From contig NZ_JAENHP010000008.1 of assembly GCF_016834655.1 (NCBI RefSeq), forward strand, positions 124,001 through 188,000: 64,000 bases of DNA. The letters are read 5' to 3'. The notes under the pieces were generated by a model, which was not told where the DNA came from, made no database searches, and saw only the letters and a list, made by a program, of their open reading frames with translations. Positions within the stretch are counted from its first letter, which is position 1, and every line of letters starts with the position of its first letter. The stretch comes from Paractinoplanes ovalisporus (lineage in GTDB: Bacteria > Actinomycetota > Actinomycetes > Mycobacteriales > Micromonosporaceae). Shown here piece by piece: positions 7,263-16,109 of this stretch. The position numbers were made by a program, and so were the translations under genes.

Positions 7263-8660
7263 TCAGCCGCGAACCCGGGCCAGGACGGCGTCGCGGGATG
7301 CGGTGACCTCGCGGCGCAGCTCGTCGAGGTCAACATCGATCAGGCGCCCGTACGCCTTGAGGGTGCGCCCGGCGACCAGCACGGTCACGATGTTGCGGGC
7401 ATCCGCGCCCAGCACCAGCGTGCCCACCGCGTCGTTGAGGGGCATCGTGTTGACCGCCTCGGCCTCGACCACCAGCAGGTCGGCCTGCTTGCCGGGAGTC
7501 AATGAACCGGTGACCGCGTCCAGGCCGATCGCGCGGGCGCCGTCGATGGTGGCGAACCCCAGCACGTCCCGCGTGGTGATCCGCGGCCCCGCGGACGTGA
7601 CGGCCCGCATCCGCTGCACGGCGAGCAGCACCCGCATCTGAGTGACCATGTCGGAAGCCAGGGCGACCTCGACATCGATGCTCAGCCCGGGACGCACTCC
7701 CGCCGCCAGGGCCTCGTCGACGGCCGGGATCCCGGTCTCGAGCCCGATCTGGGTGTCCGAGGTCGGTGCCAGCGAGATGGCCGTGCCGGTGTCGCCGATG
7801 GCCCGCCACGCGTCGCGGCTCAGCCCGGTGGCGTGGATCAGACAGAGGCCGGGACCCAGCAGGCCCTCCTTCTCCCACCCGAGGATCGCCTGCGACGACG
7901 GCTCGCCGAAGACGGCGTCGACGCTGACCTCGATGTCCAGATCGCGGGCCACGGCGGCCAGTTCGGGACCGTAGGCCAGGGCGGGACCGGCGACCTCGGC
8001 GGTGGCGAGCGCCGCCAGCCGGAGCGTGACCAGATCGGGCGGCGTGGAAGGGAAGCGGGCCAGGTCGGGCAGCGTGGATCGGAGGCGGGCCAGGTCGGGC
8101 AGCGTGGAACGGAGGCGGGCCAGGTCGGGCAGCGTGGAACGGAGGCGGGCCAGGTCGGCCGGCCATTGCCGGTCCCACGACCCGAAATGTGGGGCCATCG
8201 ACGCGTGCACGCCGCGGATGCCGGTGCCGGCCAGACCGCGTACGGCGGCTTCGGAATGGGCCGCGCTGCGGGAGTTGTGCGAGAAGTCGAGCATCGTGGT
8301 GATGCCGGCGTCCAGCGCGGTGAGGGCGGCGAGCCGGGTGCCGACATACATGTCGTGCGGGGTGTAGGCGGGCGCGACGCCGGCCAGCGTCGACGACACG
8401 TACGCGCCGAGGTCACCGACGTCGGGGATGGTGCGCCGCATCTGCGCCTGCCAGGCGTGCCGGTGGGTGTCGACAAAACCGGGCGCGACGATGTGGCCCG
8501 TCGTGTCGACGATCGTGGCCCCCGCCGCGCCAGGGTGGCCGCTCAGATCGGCGCCGACCGCGGTGATCGTGGCGCCGTCGACCAGGACGTCGCCTCGCGG
8601 CAGGTCACCGAGGTGCGGGTCCATGGTGACGACGGCGCCGCCGGTGAAGAGTGTGCTCAT
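7263..8660 (-). CDS. amidohydrolase, cytosine/guanine deaminase-like
   Basis: 465 residues. N-terminal beta-sandwich strands (LFTGGAVVTMDP) are followed by the metal-binding motif VDTHRHAW (H66, H68), a later LIHATGLS histidine strand, and SLAPTSDTQIG plus SIDVEVALASDM, which carries the conserved Asp of metal-dependent deaminases. C-terminal GSLTPGKQADLLVV closes the sandwich. These point to a chlorohydrolase/8-oxoguanine deaminase-type enzyme. An insert of four 10-residue repeats (LARLRSTLPD, three near-perfect and one diverged) lies at about residues 167-206, encoded by a 30-nt minisatellite. It follows the mannosyltransferase genes on the same strand by 19 bp. Confidence 0.85.
   Translation of the reverse strand: MSTLFTGGAVVTMDPHLGDLPRGDVLVDGATITAVGADLSGHPGAAGATIVDTTGHIVAPGFVDTHRHAWQAQMRRTIPDVGDLGAYVSSTLAGVAPAYTPHDMYVGTRLAALTALDAGITTMLDFSHNSRSAAHSEAAVRGLAGTGIRGVHASMAPHFGSWDRQWPADLARLRSTLPDLARLRSTLPDLARLRSTLPDLARFPSTPPDLVTLRLAALATAEVAGPALAYGPELAAVARDLDIEVSVDAVFGEPSSQAILGWEKEGLLGPGLCLIHATGLSRDAWRAIGDTGTAISLAPTSDTQIGLETGIPAVDEALAAGVRPGLSIDVEVALASDMVTQMRVLLAVQRMRAVTSAGPRITTRDVLGFATIDGARAIGLDAVTGSLTPGKQADLLVVEAEAVNTMPLNDAVGTLVLGADARNIVTVLVAGRTLKAYGRLIDVDLDELRREVTASRDAVLARVRG
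8041..8160. repeat. in-frame 30-bp tandem repeat, 4 units, inside the amidohydrolase
   Basis: Units start at 8041, 8071, 8101 and 8131, each with the core GAGGCGGGCCAGGTCGG; units 2 and 3 differ at one position, unit 1 at several. Period 30 keeps the reading frame, so copy-number change would only lengthen or shorten a ten-residue Leu/Pro/Arg segment of the enzyme. Confidence 0.9.
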
Positions 8661-8679
8661 GGACTCCAGCGTCGGGCGC

Positions 8680-9876
8680 TCAACCGGCTCCGACCAGGCC
8701 GGATTCCACCCTGGGAGTGCCGCTCCCAGCCCGGAACGGGACGGCCGTCAGCAGGCCGAAGCTGATCCAGACGTAGGTGTTGCTGCCGATCGCGGCCAGG
8801 AAACCGTCCGCTCCCGCCCACCAGAGCCACACCACGCTGCTGCTCAGCACCACGTAGACGGCGAAGAGCGCGGCCAGCCGGTGTCGCGCGCCCGCCCGCA
8901 GGGCGTCGTCGACCAGCAGGAACAGGGCCGGGAGCAGCCAGACCAGATGGTGCACCCAGGTGACCGGGCTGATCAGGCAGGCCACGATCCCGGTGATCGC
9001 AAAACCGGCGGCGTGGTCGGTCCCCCGTACGCGGTCATTTCCCCGTACGCGGAGGAACCACACCGCCACCACCAGAGCGACCGCCGCCAGCCACCACGCG
9101 GACGGCAGGTCGAGGCGGGCCATGACACCGCGCAGCGACTGGTTCGAGACGTATTCGAGGCGGCCGACCCGGTCGGTGTCCCAGAGGGCGCCCAGCCAGA
9201 ACTGGGCCGAGGTCGCGGGCGCGACGACCACCGCGAGCAGGGTCGCGCCCGCCGCCGTCCCGGTCGCGACCGCCGCCGCCCGGAACTGCCTGGTCACGAT
9301 CAGATAGCCGATGAACACCACCGGCGTCAGTTTGATCGCGGAGGCCACGCCGATGAACACGCCCGCCCACCGCGATCGGGCCTGGAGCAGGCGCAGGTCG
9401 GCGCAGACGAGCAGCAGCAACGCGAGGTTGACCTGGCCGAAGCTGAAACTGTCCCGGGCCGGCTCGAACACCAGCACCGCGAGGAACGCCAGCGACAGGG
9501 TCATCCACATCGGCCAGTCGTGGCGCCGGATCACCGGCACCAGGAACCAGCGCAGCAGCATCACGACGGCGGCGGCGTTGACGACGATGCTGCACGCCAC
9601 GGCGACCGGCCAGTCGGTCAGGGCGAGCGGGCCGAACACGAGCGCGGCGAACGGCGGATAGGTGAAGCCGTACTCGGTGTCGTTGTAGAGGAAGTCGTAG
9701 AGTTCGCCGCCGTCGAGCAGCCAGTAACGCACCGCGCCGCGATAGACGCCGAGGTCGAAGAACTCCCGGAAGGTCGGCACCGTCACCAGGAACACGCCGA
9801 CGGCGATCGCCGCGACAATCACGATCAAGGCTTGCGCGTACGGGCTGAGGCCGCGCTTCGTCGTGACAACGCTCAT
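8680..9876 (-). CDS. GT87-type (DUF2029) membrane mannosyltransferase
   Basis: 398 residues from ATG 9876; a longer open frame extends upstream but overlaps the mptB-like gene in another frame. About ten membrane helices are visible. Near the N-terminus FFDLGVYRGAVRYWL and then YNDTEYGFTYPPFAAL match the first periplasmic loop of GT-C mannosyltransferases (DUF2029/PimE type), with an acidic residue following the first helix. FSFGQVN and SAIKLTPVVFIGYL are further family landmarks. These enzymes use polyprenyl-phosphate-mannose to extend phosphatidylinositol mannosides or lipomannan on the outer face of the membrane. ATGA overlap with the upstream MptB-like gene shows coupling. Confidence 0.85.
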   Translation of the reverse strand: MSVVTTKRGLSPYAQALIVIVAAIAVGVFLVTVPTFREFFDLGVYRGAVRYWLLDGGELYDFLYNDTEYGFTYPPFAALVFGPLALTDWPVAVACSIVVNAAAVVMLLRWFLVPVIRRHDWPMWMTLSLAFLAVLVFEPARDSFSFGQVNLALLLLVCADLRLLQARSRWAGVFIGVASAIKLTPVVFIGYLIVTRQFRAAAVATGTAAGATLLAVVVAPATSAQFWLGALWDTDRVGRLEYVSNQSLRGVMARLDLPSAWWLAAVALVVAVWFLRVRGNDRVRGTDHAAGFAITGIVACLISPVTWVHHLVWLLPALFLLVDDALRAGARHRLAALFAVYVVLSSSVVWLWWAGADGFLAAIGSNTYVWISFGLLTAVPFRAGSGTPRVESGLVGAG

Positions 9877-11273
9877 CGGGACACCGCCGCGACCTTGAGG
9901 ACGGCGGGGGCGAGCACCAGCCGTACGGCGAAGAAGGCCGCGATGCCCAGCAGCGCGCCCGATGTCGCCAGCAGGAACCGCTCGGCGTCGGCGGCGAACC
10001 CGTCCGGCAGCACCACCAGCACCATCACCGCGCACGCGGCCGCCAGCAGGTGACGGACCCAGCGTTGCCCGGCCGCGGCCGCCAGCGGCACCAGGCCCCA
10101 GATCAGATACCAGGGGCGCAGCGCCGGGCCGAACACGACGACCGCGACCAGCACGATGCCGAGGCCGTAGAGCGGGCCGAGCCGGCCCAGCCCGGTCCCC
10201 ACGAGACCGGCCACGATCAGCGTGGCCAGCACACCGATCCAGCGCCACAGATTCATCACGAAGAGGTCGCCGACGCCGTCGTCGCGCAGGATGTCCGCGG
10301 TCCAGCGGCCGAGCACGTTGGTCAGCGACAGGTTGCCGGCCGAGATCGGGGTGTCCAGGGCCGAGATCCAGCCGTACCCGGTTCCCGCGACGAACGTGAG
10401 CACCGCGGTCGCGGCGGCCGCCGTCGCACCGACCGCCGCCGAGGCCCGCAACCGGGGCCGCCGGCCGGTCAGTTGCGACGCCCAGATCACCGCGACCGCG
10501 ACCAGCCCGAGCGCCGCCGGGGCCTTGACCAGGGCGGCCCCCACGACCAGCAGGGTGGCCGCGATCGGCCGGCGGCGGATCGCGGCGGCCAGCCCGGCGG
10601 CCAGCAGGCCCACCATCAGGGCGTCGTTGTGGGCCCCGCCGACGAAGTGGATCAGCACCAGCGGGTTCAGCACGGCCAGCCACAGCGCGGACGCCGGGTC
10701 GATCCCCGCCGGCCGGGCCAGGACCGGCATCACGTACGCGAGCAGCGCCAGCCCCGCCACGGCCAGCAGACGCATCAGGATCACACCGGTGAGCAGGTGG
10801 TCCCCGATCGGCGCGGTGACCAGGTTCGAGATCAACAGAAAGACCGGCCCGTACGGGCTCGGGGTGTGCTGCCAGATCGCGGGCACCTGCTCGGCGAAGA
10901 ACCCGCCCAGCGCCGACGGCCCGGCCCGATAGACGTCGTAGCCGTCGCCGAGCATCACGCCCTGGGCGATGTAGCTGTAGACGTCCCGGCTGAACATCGG
11001 CGGCGCGACCAGCAGCGGAGCGGCCCAGAGGGCGAGGGTCGGCCAGACCGGCCCCGGGTCCCGGGATTTCATGATCCGCCCGTACCACCACCAGGCCAGT
11101 AGCAGCAGGGCGAGGCCGCTGTAGACGCCGACCAGCCCGATCCCCACGTGCTTGAGCCCCGCGAAGAACGGGATCCCCACCGGCAACGCACCCGCGCCGA
11201 GCCCGCCGACGGCGACGAGGCAGGACCCGGCAAATCCCGTGGCACGCGCCGGCACGGCGTGATCTCTGAACAC
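9873..11273 (-). CDS. mptB: alpha-1,6-mannosyltransferase, MptA/MptB-like
   Basis: 466 residues with about 12 membrane helices. The loop PPMFSRDVYSYIAQG is the recognisable MptA/MptB motif, with the Asp thought to act in catalysis; TPSPYGPVFLLI and the following ALRPWYLIWG are typical of the same polyprenol-phosphomannose-dependent alpha-(1,6)-mannosyltransferases. These build the lipomannan backbone in actinobacteria. The stop overlaps the ATG of the GT87 gene by four bases, so both mannosyltransferases act in one glycolipid pathway. MptB rather than MptA is my reading; the two are close paralogues. Confidence 0.85.
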   Translation of the reverse strand: MFRDHAVPARATGFAGSCLVAVGGLGAGALPVGIPFFAGLKHVGIGLVGVYSGLALLLLAWWWYGRIMKSRDPGPVWPTLALWAAPLLVAPPMFSRDVYSYIAQGVMLGDGYDVYRAGPSALGGFFAEQVPAIWQHTPSPYGPVFLLISNLVTAPIGDHLLTGVILMRLLAVAGLALLAYVMPVLARPAGIDPASALWLAVLNPLVLIHFVGGAHNDALMVGLLAAGLAAAIRRRPIAATLLVVGAALVKAPAALGLVAVAVIWASQLTGRRPRLRASAAVGATAAAATAVLTFVAGTGYGWISALDTPISAGNLSLTNVLGRWTADILRDDGVGDLFVMNLWRWIGVLATLIVAGLVGTGLGRLGPLYGLGIVLVAVVVFGPALRPWYLIWGLVPLAAAAGQRWVRHLLAAACAVMVLVVLPDGFAADAERFLLATSGALLGIAAFFAVRLVLAPAVLKVAAVSR

Positions 11274-11370
11274 GGCAGCACCATTTCAATGAAGGGTGTC
11301 GCCGCGGGGACGAGATGCCGTCCCCCACGTGACGGGCCGATGGCAGGGCAGCCTGTCCGCCTGTCCGGTC

Positions 11371-11721
11371 TCAGCCCGCGATCTTGCCGGCCGACCCGCG
11401 GGCGGCCTCGACCGTGTAGCGCCGCCCCGCCTCTTCCAGCTTGTCGGCCGCCGCCGTCACCAGGTCGATTCCGAGCACGTCGGCCAGCCGCACGAGATAG
11501 ATGGTGACGTCCCCGATCTCGGCCCGCACCCGGGGCCCGATCTCCGGATCGCTCATGACGGCGCTCGCCTGCTCGGGCGTGAGCCACTGCAGCTCGGCCA
11601 GCAACTCCCCCACTTCCCCGGCCAGGGCCATGGCCAGGTTCTTGGGCGTATGAAACCGCTCCCACTCCCGGGCGCGCGCGAACTCCCGCACGGCCTCGGT
11701 CAGCTCACCAAGAGAAGACAC
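11371..11721 (-). CDS. MazG-like nucleotide pyrophosphohydrolase
   Basis: 116 residues, the size of single-domain iMazG/dCTPase proteins. Metal ligands are in place: E36, E39 and E43 in GEVGELLAELQW and E68 plus D71 in EIGDVTIYLVRLAD, giving the EXXE...EXXD arrangement of the all-alpha NTP-pyrophosphatase fold. An N-terminal amphipathic helix (LTEAVREFARAREWERF) fits this subfamily. It would remove non-canonical or excess dNTPs in the cytoplasm. Stands alone, 97 bp downstream (in its own direction) of nothing related, and before the MptB-like gene on the same strand. Confidence 0.88.
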   Translation of the reverse strand: MSSLGELTEAVREFARAREWERFHTPKNLAMALAGEVGELLAELQWLTPEQASAVMSDPEIGPRVRAEIGDVTIYLVRLADVLGIDLVTAAADKLEEAGRRYTVEAARGSAGKIAG

Positions 11722-12001
11722 CGGGTAGTCCTATCAGAACGTGTCCCGACAACGGAGCGTCGCCGGCCGCCACCCCCGGACCAACGACGTGGCTGCACTA
11801 CTCACCGTGTTCCAGCGGATCCCGTGAGTGGCTCCGGGCCGACTCCTGGCTCTCCGTTTCCGTGACACTACTTTGGGACGTTTGACGAGCTGATGGTGCT
11901 GATCGTCGATCTTCGCCAAGTTACCGGCCAGTGCCGGCGTCAACATCTGCCCCTCCCCACGGACAGTAGTTATCTGGGGTGGAACTGACCGAGGGGGAAA
12001 C

Positions 12002-12295
12002 GTGCACGGGATGCTGACGGAGGTGCTCTCCGACTACGGAGCGGTCACCCTGGCTCTCGGACTGGCCGGAGCGGCGACGGGACTCGCCCGGACCTGCATC
12101 GCGCATCGGACACGGCGGCTGGAGCAGCGGGAGATGTCGGCCCGCACGGCCGCCCGGATGACCGGGTGGGCGGGACTGGCCGGAACTCACCACGAGGTCG
12201 TGCGGATCTCGGAGCGGGACCGGGACGGGCAGCGCGAGGTGGAGCTGAACCGCCGGAAGCAGCCGGTCGTCACCGGGAACGAGGAGACGGCATGA
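12002..12295 (+). CDS. hypothetical small membrane-associated protein preceding sigma factor
   Basis: 97 residues from GTG 12002, four bases after GAGGGGG (11991-11997); ATG 12011 is an alternative. One hydrophobic segment (AVTLALGLAGAATGLA) is followed by a charged region rich in Arg and Glu. No family recognised. It overlaps the sigma-factor start by four bases (ATGA), so it is co-translated with it, and could act as its regulator or anchor; nothing in the sequence proves this. Confidence 0.6.
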   Translation: MHGMLTEVLSDYGAVTLALGLAGAATGLARTCIAHRTRRLEQREMSARTAARMTGWAGLAGTHHEVVRISERDRDGQREVELNRRKQPVVTGNEETA

Positions 12296-12912
12296 GCGTG
12301 GTGAGCGGCTCGTCCGCGCTGACGCCGGGACCCGACGACGAAGCGCGGCGGAAGGCCGATGAGGAACGCCTCCGGGCCCTGCACCTCGCGGAATACCACC
12401 GCTTCTTCGAGGTGAGCCATCACATCGCGGAACGTGTTCTCCGGGCCCGCTGGGCCCACCGGGAGACCGTCCAGGATGCTCTTCAGGACGCCTACCTGCA
12501 GGCCCTTGTGCGGTGGGAAAAGGTTCGGGTCCACGAGAACCCGATCGCCTGGGTGATCACCACCGCGCGTTACCGGATCTTCCACGCGTACAAGAAGACT
12601 CAGCGGGAAGCCGCCACGGCACCCGACGAGCTGCCAGCCGTGTCGGAGGCCGACGTGGCTGACGTCTGGAGAGTCCAGGACAGCCTCCGCACCTGGCTCC
12701 AGCAGATCCGGCCGACCCACGCCGAGGTCTTCCAGATGTCCCACGAGGGTTTCACCGACCGGGAGATCGCCATGACGCTGGGCATCGCCGAGCGCAGTGT
12801 CCAGTGCTACCGGGCCGCAGCCCGCAAGAGACTGCGTGAGCTGGCCGAACGGGACGGGTTCACCACTTCGGACCGGGACGACCGTGAGGGGGACGACCGT
12901 GGACCTCGATGA
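12292..12912 (+). CDS. sigma-70 family RNA polymerase sigma factor
   Basis: 206 residues from ATG 12292. Region 2 is visible as VQDALQDAYLQALVRWEK followed by NPIAWVITTARYRIFHAYKK, the core-binding and -10 recognition helices. Region 4 reads HAEVFQMSHEGFTDREIAMTLGIAERSVQCY, an HTH that ends in RKRLREL. The N-terminal 35 residues are polar and unusual. No anti-sigma factor is recognised, unless the small protein upstream is one. It is overlapped on both sides (ATGA upstream; 14 nt with the EAL gene), making a tight three-gene cassette. Confidence 0.85.
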   Translation: MSVVSGSSALTPGPDDEARRKADEERLRALHLAEYHRFFEVSHHIAERVLRARWAHRETVQDALQDAYLQALVRWEKVRVHENPIAWVITTARYRIFHAYKKTQREAATAPDELPAVSEADVADVWRVQDSLRTWLQQIRPTHAEVFQMSHEGFTDREIAMTLGIAERSVQCYRAAARKRLRELAERDGFTTSDRDDREGDDRGPR

Positions 12913-14779
12913 CATCCTGGCGCTGGCCGGGTCGCACGAGCCCAGCCCGTTGGAGCTCGCCCGCGCCCGGCGGCTGGCGCGGACCGTTCAGCGCGAGTAC
13001 GACGCCGCGCTGGCCGAGGGGCGCGCGATCATCGTCGACACCGACGTGGTCGACCCGTTGACCGCGGACGTCGACGAAGGGTCGCGCATCGCCCGCGCCG
13101 CCCAGCTGGCCAAGCTCGGCACTCTCACCCTGATCGCCGGGCCGGGAGAGGCCCGGGAGTTCGTCGAGCTGATCTGGTCGGACGAGATGGCGATGCTCTT
13201 CGGGTACGCGCCGGGGGTGCTCAGCCCGACCCCGGTGGCCCTGCTCGAACGCATCCACCCGTCGGATCTGGAGTCGTTCCGGGCGACCGTCGAAACGGCC
13301 TGGGAACGGCTGCACCCCGACGAGATCACCTTCCGGGTGGTCCAGGCCGGCGGGAGCATCTGTTATCTGCAGTGCCGCATCGAGGTCTTCGACCGGGCCG
13401 GCGCACCGGCCGGCGTCATCCTCACCGGGGAGGACGTGACCGACCTCGAACTCGCCCGGCAGGAGCGCCGGCGGCTCGCCACCCGCAGCGACATGCTCTG
13501 CGACGACCTGGCGGCCCAGGACCCCGTCACCGGGCTGCCGACCCGTGACTGGTTCATCGACGAGGTCGACCGGGGCCGCCGCACCCGCGGTGGCGCCGTG
13601 ATCGTGGTGGCGGCCGAGCCGGCCACACGCCTGACGTCGGACGAGGATCGCGATCAGCTGGCGGCCTCGGTTGCCCGTCGGCTGCGCACGATCGTCGGGA
13701 CGGAGGTGACCCGTGGCCCCGCCGGCCCCGGCCTGTGGGCCGTGCTCCTCGACGGAGCGGAAACACCCGGCGCGGTGGCCGATCAGATCGCCGGCACGCT
13801 CCGCCGGCACCTGTTCACGGTCGGACGCGAGACGCTGCGCCTCAACACCTGGGCCGGGGTCGTGCTCTTCGACGGTGGGGTGCCGGACACCGGGTTCGAC
13901 CTGCTCGTCGACGGTGAGCAGGCGGCCCGCGAGGCCCGTCGCCGGGGCGTCGCCGTCCACGTGTTCGACGAGCCGGTCGGCAGCCGGGAACGGATGGACC
14001 GCTGCCGGGCCCGGGTGCGGCAGGCGGTGGCGTCGGACCGGTTCGCCCTCTACGCGCAACCCATCGTCGATCTCACGCTCAACCGGGTCACCCGGCACGA
14101 GATCCTGCTGCGCGTTCGCGGCGAGACGGGCGAGCACACCGCACCCTGGGTCTTCCTCGACATGGCCGAGCGGGTCGGCGAGGTCCTGGCGGTCGACAAG
14201 TGGGTGATCGACCACGCCCTCGAACTGATCGGGCAGAGCGCACAGACCTCGCACTACCAGATCAACGTGTCCGGCCAGTCCCTCGCCGACCCCGACCTGC
14301 TGGGCTTCGTGTCCCACGCGATCCAGCGGCACGGGGTGCGGCCCGAGTGCCTGACGTTCGAGATCACCGAGACCGCTCTGCTGGAGAACCGCAACGCGGC
14401 CCTGGCGTTCGCCACCGGGATCCGGCAGATCGGCTGTCAGCTCGCGTTCGACGACTTCGGGACCGGCAACGCGGCCCTGGCCCACCTCAAGCACTTCCCG
14501 GTCGACCTGGTCAAAATCGACGGGACGTTCGTCGTCGGGCTCCGGAAGTCGCCGGCCGACCGGGCGATGGTGTCGATGCTGGTCGACCTCTGCCACCAGC
14601 TCGGTGTTCGGGTGGCGGCCGAGTTCGTGCAGGACCGGCCGACCGTGGACCTCCTGATGACCTTCGGCGTCGACTTCGCCCAGGGTTACGAGTGCGGACG
14701 GCCGATGCCGCTCACGGCGAGCCTGCACCACAAGGGGCAGTCGATCGAGCTGGAGCTGCGGCGGGCCGGGGTCAGCTGA
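12899..14779 (+). CDS. PAS-GGDEF-EAL protein, probable c-di-GMP phosphodiesterase with degenerate GGDEF
   Basis: 626 residues from GTG 12899, six bases after GAGGGGG and inside the sigma gene. Order: helical N-terminus, PAS-like domain (EMAMLFGYAPG to ILTGEDVTDLE), a GGDEF-type fold whose signature is replaced (DPVTGLPTRDWF is recognisable, but RGPAGPGLW stands where GG(D/E)EF should be), then EAL. The EAL motif itself is HEILLR, while NVSGQSL, FEITET, FDDFGTGNAAL, DLVKIDGTFV, the AEFVQD glutamate and QGYECGRP are retained, so phosphodiesterase activity is likely and cyclase activity is not. Coupling to a sigma factor suggests c-di-GMP turnover linked to its regulon. Ends overlapping the convergent DUF4832 gene by 8 nt. 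Confidence 0.88.
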   Translation: MDLDDILALAGSHEPSPLELARARRLARTVQREYDAALAEGRAIIVDTDVVDPLTADVDEGSRIARAAQLAKLGTLTLIAGPGEAREFVELIWSDEMAMLFGYAPGVLSPTPVALLERIHPSDLESFRATVETAWERLHPDEITFRVVQAGGSICYLQCRIEVFDRAGAPAGVILTGEDVTDLELARQERRRLATRSDMLCDDLAAQDPVTGLPTRDWFIDEVDRGRRTRGGAVIVVAAEPATRLTSDEDRDQLAASVARRLRTIVGTEVTRGPAGPGLWAVLLDGAETPGAVADQIAGTLRRHLFTVGRETLRLNTWAGVVLFDGGVPDTGFDLLVDGEQAAREARRRGVAVHVFDEPVGSRERMDRCRARVRQAVASDRFALYAQPIVDLTLNRVTRHEILLRVRGETGEHTAPWVFLDMAERVGEVLAVDKWVIDHALELIGQSAQTSHYQINVSGQSLADPDLLGFVSHAIQRHGVRPECLTFEITETALLENRNAALAFATGIRQIGCQLAFDDFGTGNAALAHLKHFPVDLVKIDGTFVVGLRKSPADRAMVSMLVDLCHQLGVRVAAEFVQDRPTVDLLMTFGVDFAQGYECGRPMPLTASLHHKGQSIELELRRAGVS

Positions 14780-16079
14780 TCTTGAGGGTGGCGTTCAGGT
14801 TGTTGCGGCCCGTGCCGGCGTCCCAGACCGACGGGTTGGCCAGGCGGATCGCGTACGCCGGGGTGGTGGCCAGGCGCGGGGACGGGTCGGGCAGGCCGAC
14901 GGACAAGCGGTAGGTGCCGGCCGCCGGCGTGGTGAACGTGGCCTTCAGCGTGACCGTCCGGCCGGGGGTCAGGGTGCGCAGGTCGGCGGGCAGGCGGACG
15001 GTCTGGGTGCGGGTGCCCGCGGTCAGGGTCAGCGCGACCGGGCGGTTGTCGGCCGGAGCCGCGTAGCCGTCGTTGGTCAGGGTCAGCTGGGCCGTCAGCT
15101 TGGCACCCCGGCGGGCGGTGGTGGGCAGTGTCGCGCGGACCAGGCGCAAGCGGTAGCCCAGGCGGCGGGCGGCCTCGGCCCGGCCCGTGGCGCCCCACGA
15201 GGTCAGGACGTCGGCGTTGAAGGACGGGTTCAGGTATGTCCAGTGGTAGCGGGCCATCTCGGCGCGGGCGTTGGGCCAGGTCGAGCGGCTGGAGACGTCG
15301 CAGGTCTCGCCGCCGACCAGGGTGGTTGTCGAGGCGGCCAGCCACTTGGCGTCGTCGGGGGCGGTGAACGTGCCGTAGTCGTCGTCGCCGGCCAGGAAGC
15401 AGTCGTTGTGCAGGCCGATGCGGGCCACCGCGGGGAAGGTCGAGCGCTTGTACGACGGGGTCCGCACCTGGATCTGGGTGGTGGGCGCGGTCGCGGCGAG
15501 CAGCGCGGCCAGCACGGCCTTGCGGTCGGCCTGGTTCTGGGCGGTCAGCACGCCCGGCGAGGACGAGAAGTGGTCGCTGTAGTACCACTCGCCCCACTGG
15601 CCGATGAAACCCGCCTGGAGCGCGGCGATCACATCCGCGTTCACCTTCCACACCGGGCCCAGCTGGGCGATGTGCTTCAGGACGCGGGCCACGGGGGCGT
15701 CGGCCGATGACGAGCCGGTGTACGAGAAGCGGAGCACGATCTTGACACCGGCGGCCCGGACGGCGGCCAGGTCGGCGCTGACCTGCGCGAGGTCGGTGAT
15801 CTGGTCGGCGCCCACGTACTTGTCGAGGTAGTAGTGCCGGTAGACCAGGCTCTGGGCCGACGTGGTGCGGGCCCGGGCGAGGTCGGCCACCACCAGCGGC
15901 TCGAACGAAGACCCCAGATGCGTTTCCGTGTACGTGAAGAAGCCGCGCCCGGGGTTCGCGAACACGTCGGCCGAGGCGGCGTAGGAATAGGTGCGGGTGA
16001 CCGGGGCCGGCGTCGCGGCCTGGGCCGTGCCGGGCAGCAGCACGGCGACGGCCAGGGCCGCGACGGGGAGGAAACGCAT
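14772..16079 (-). CDS. secreted DUF4874/DUF4832-type protein
   Basis: 435 residues with a clear signal peptide (MRFLPVAALAVAVLLPGTAQAA). The body starts with the FANPGRGFFTYTETHLGS segment and contains LVYRHYYLDKYV, VKIVLRFSYTG, GFIGQWGEWYYSDH and LHNDCFLAGDDDYGTF, all characteristic of the DUF4874-DUF4832 pair, a TIM-barrel-like fold related to glycoside hydrolases. A C-terminal beta-sandwich (about 315-435) follows. Activity is unknown for the family, but GQWGEW carries acidic residues placed as in retaining glycosidases. Extracellular, probably acting on carbohydrate. Confidence 0.82.
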   Translation of the reverse strand: MRFLPVAALAVAVLLPGTAQAATPAPVTRTYSYAASADVFANPGRGFFTYTETHLGSSFEPLVVADLARARTTSAQSLVYRHYYLDKYVGADQITDLAQVSADLAAVRAAGVKIVLRFSYTGSSSADAPVARVLKHIAQLGPVWKVNADVIAALQAGFIGQWGEWYYSDHFSSSPGVLTAQNQADRKAVLAALLAATAPTTQIQVRTPSYKRSTFPAVARIGLHNDCFLAGDDDYGTFTAPDDAKWLAASTTTLVGGETCDVSSRSTWPNARAEMARYHWTYLNPSFNADVLTSWGATGRAEAARRLGYRLRLVRATLPTTARRGAKLTAQLTLTNDGYAAPADNRPVALTLTAGTRTQTVRLPADLRTLTPGRTVTLKATFTTPAAGTYRLSVGLPDPSPRLATTPAYAIRLANPSVWDAGTGRNNLNATLKIS

Positions 16080-16109
16080 GAACCGGTTATCGGCCGGCCC
16101 GGGGAAGAC

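Noticed and set aside
9877..11328. Upstream extension of the GT87 gene to 882 codons
   Set aside because: The extension is out-of-frame readthrough of the MptB-like gene; the ATG at 9876 overlaps its stop as expected for a coupled start.
11734..11946. 70-codon minus-strand frame as a transposase remnant
   Set aside because: No transposase motif and no inverted repeats; the 11722-12001 gap shows no supported gene.
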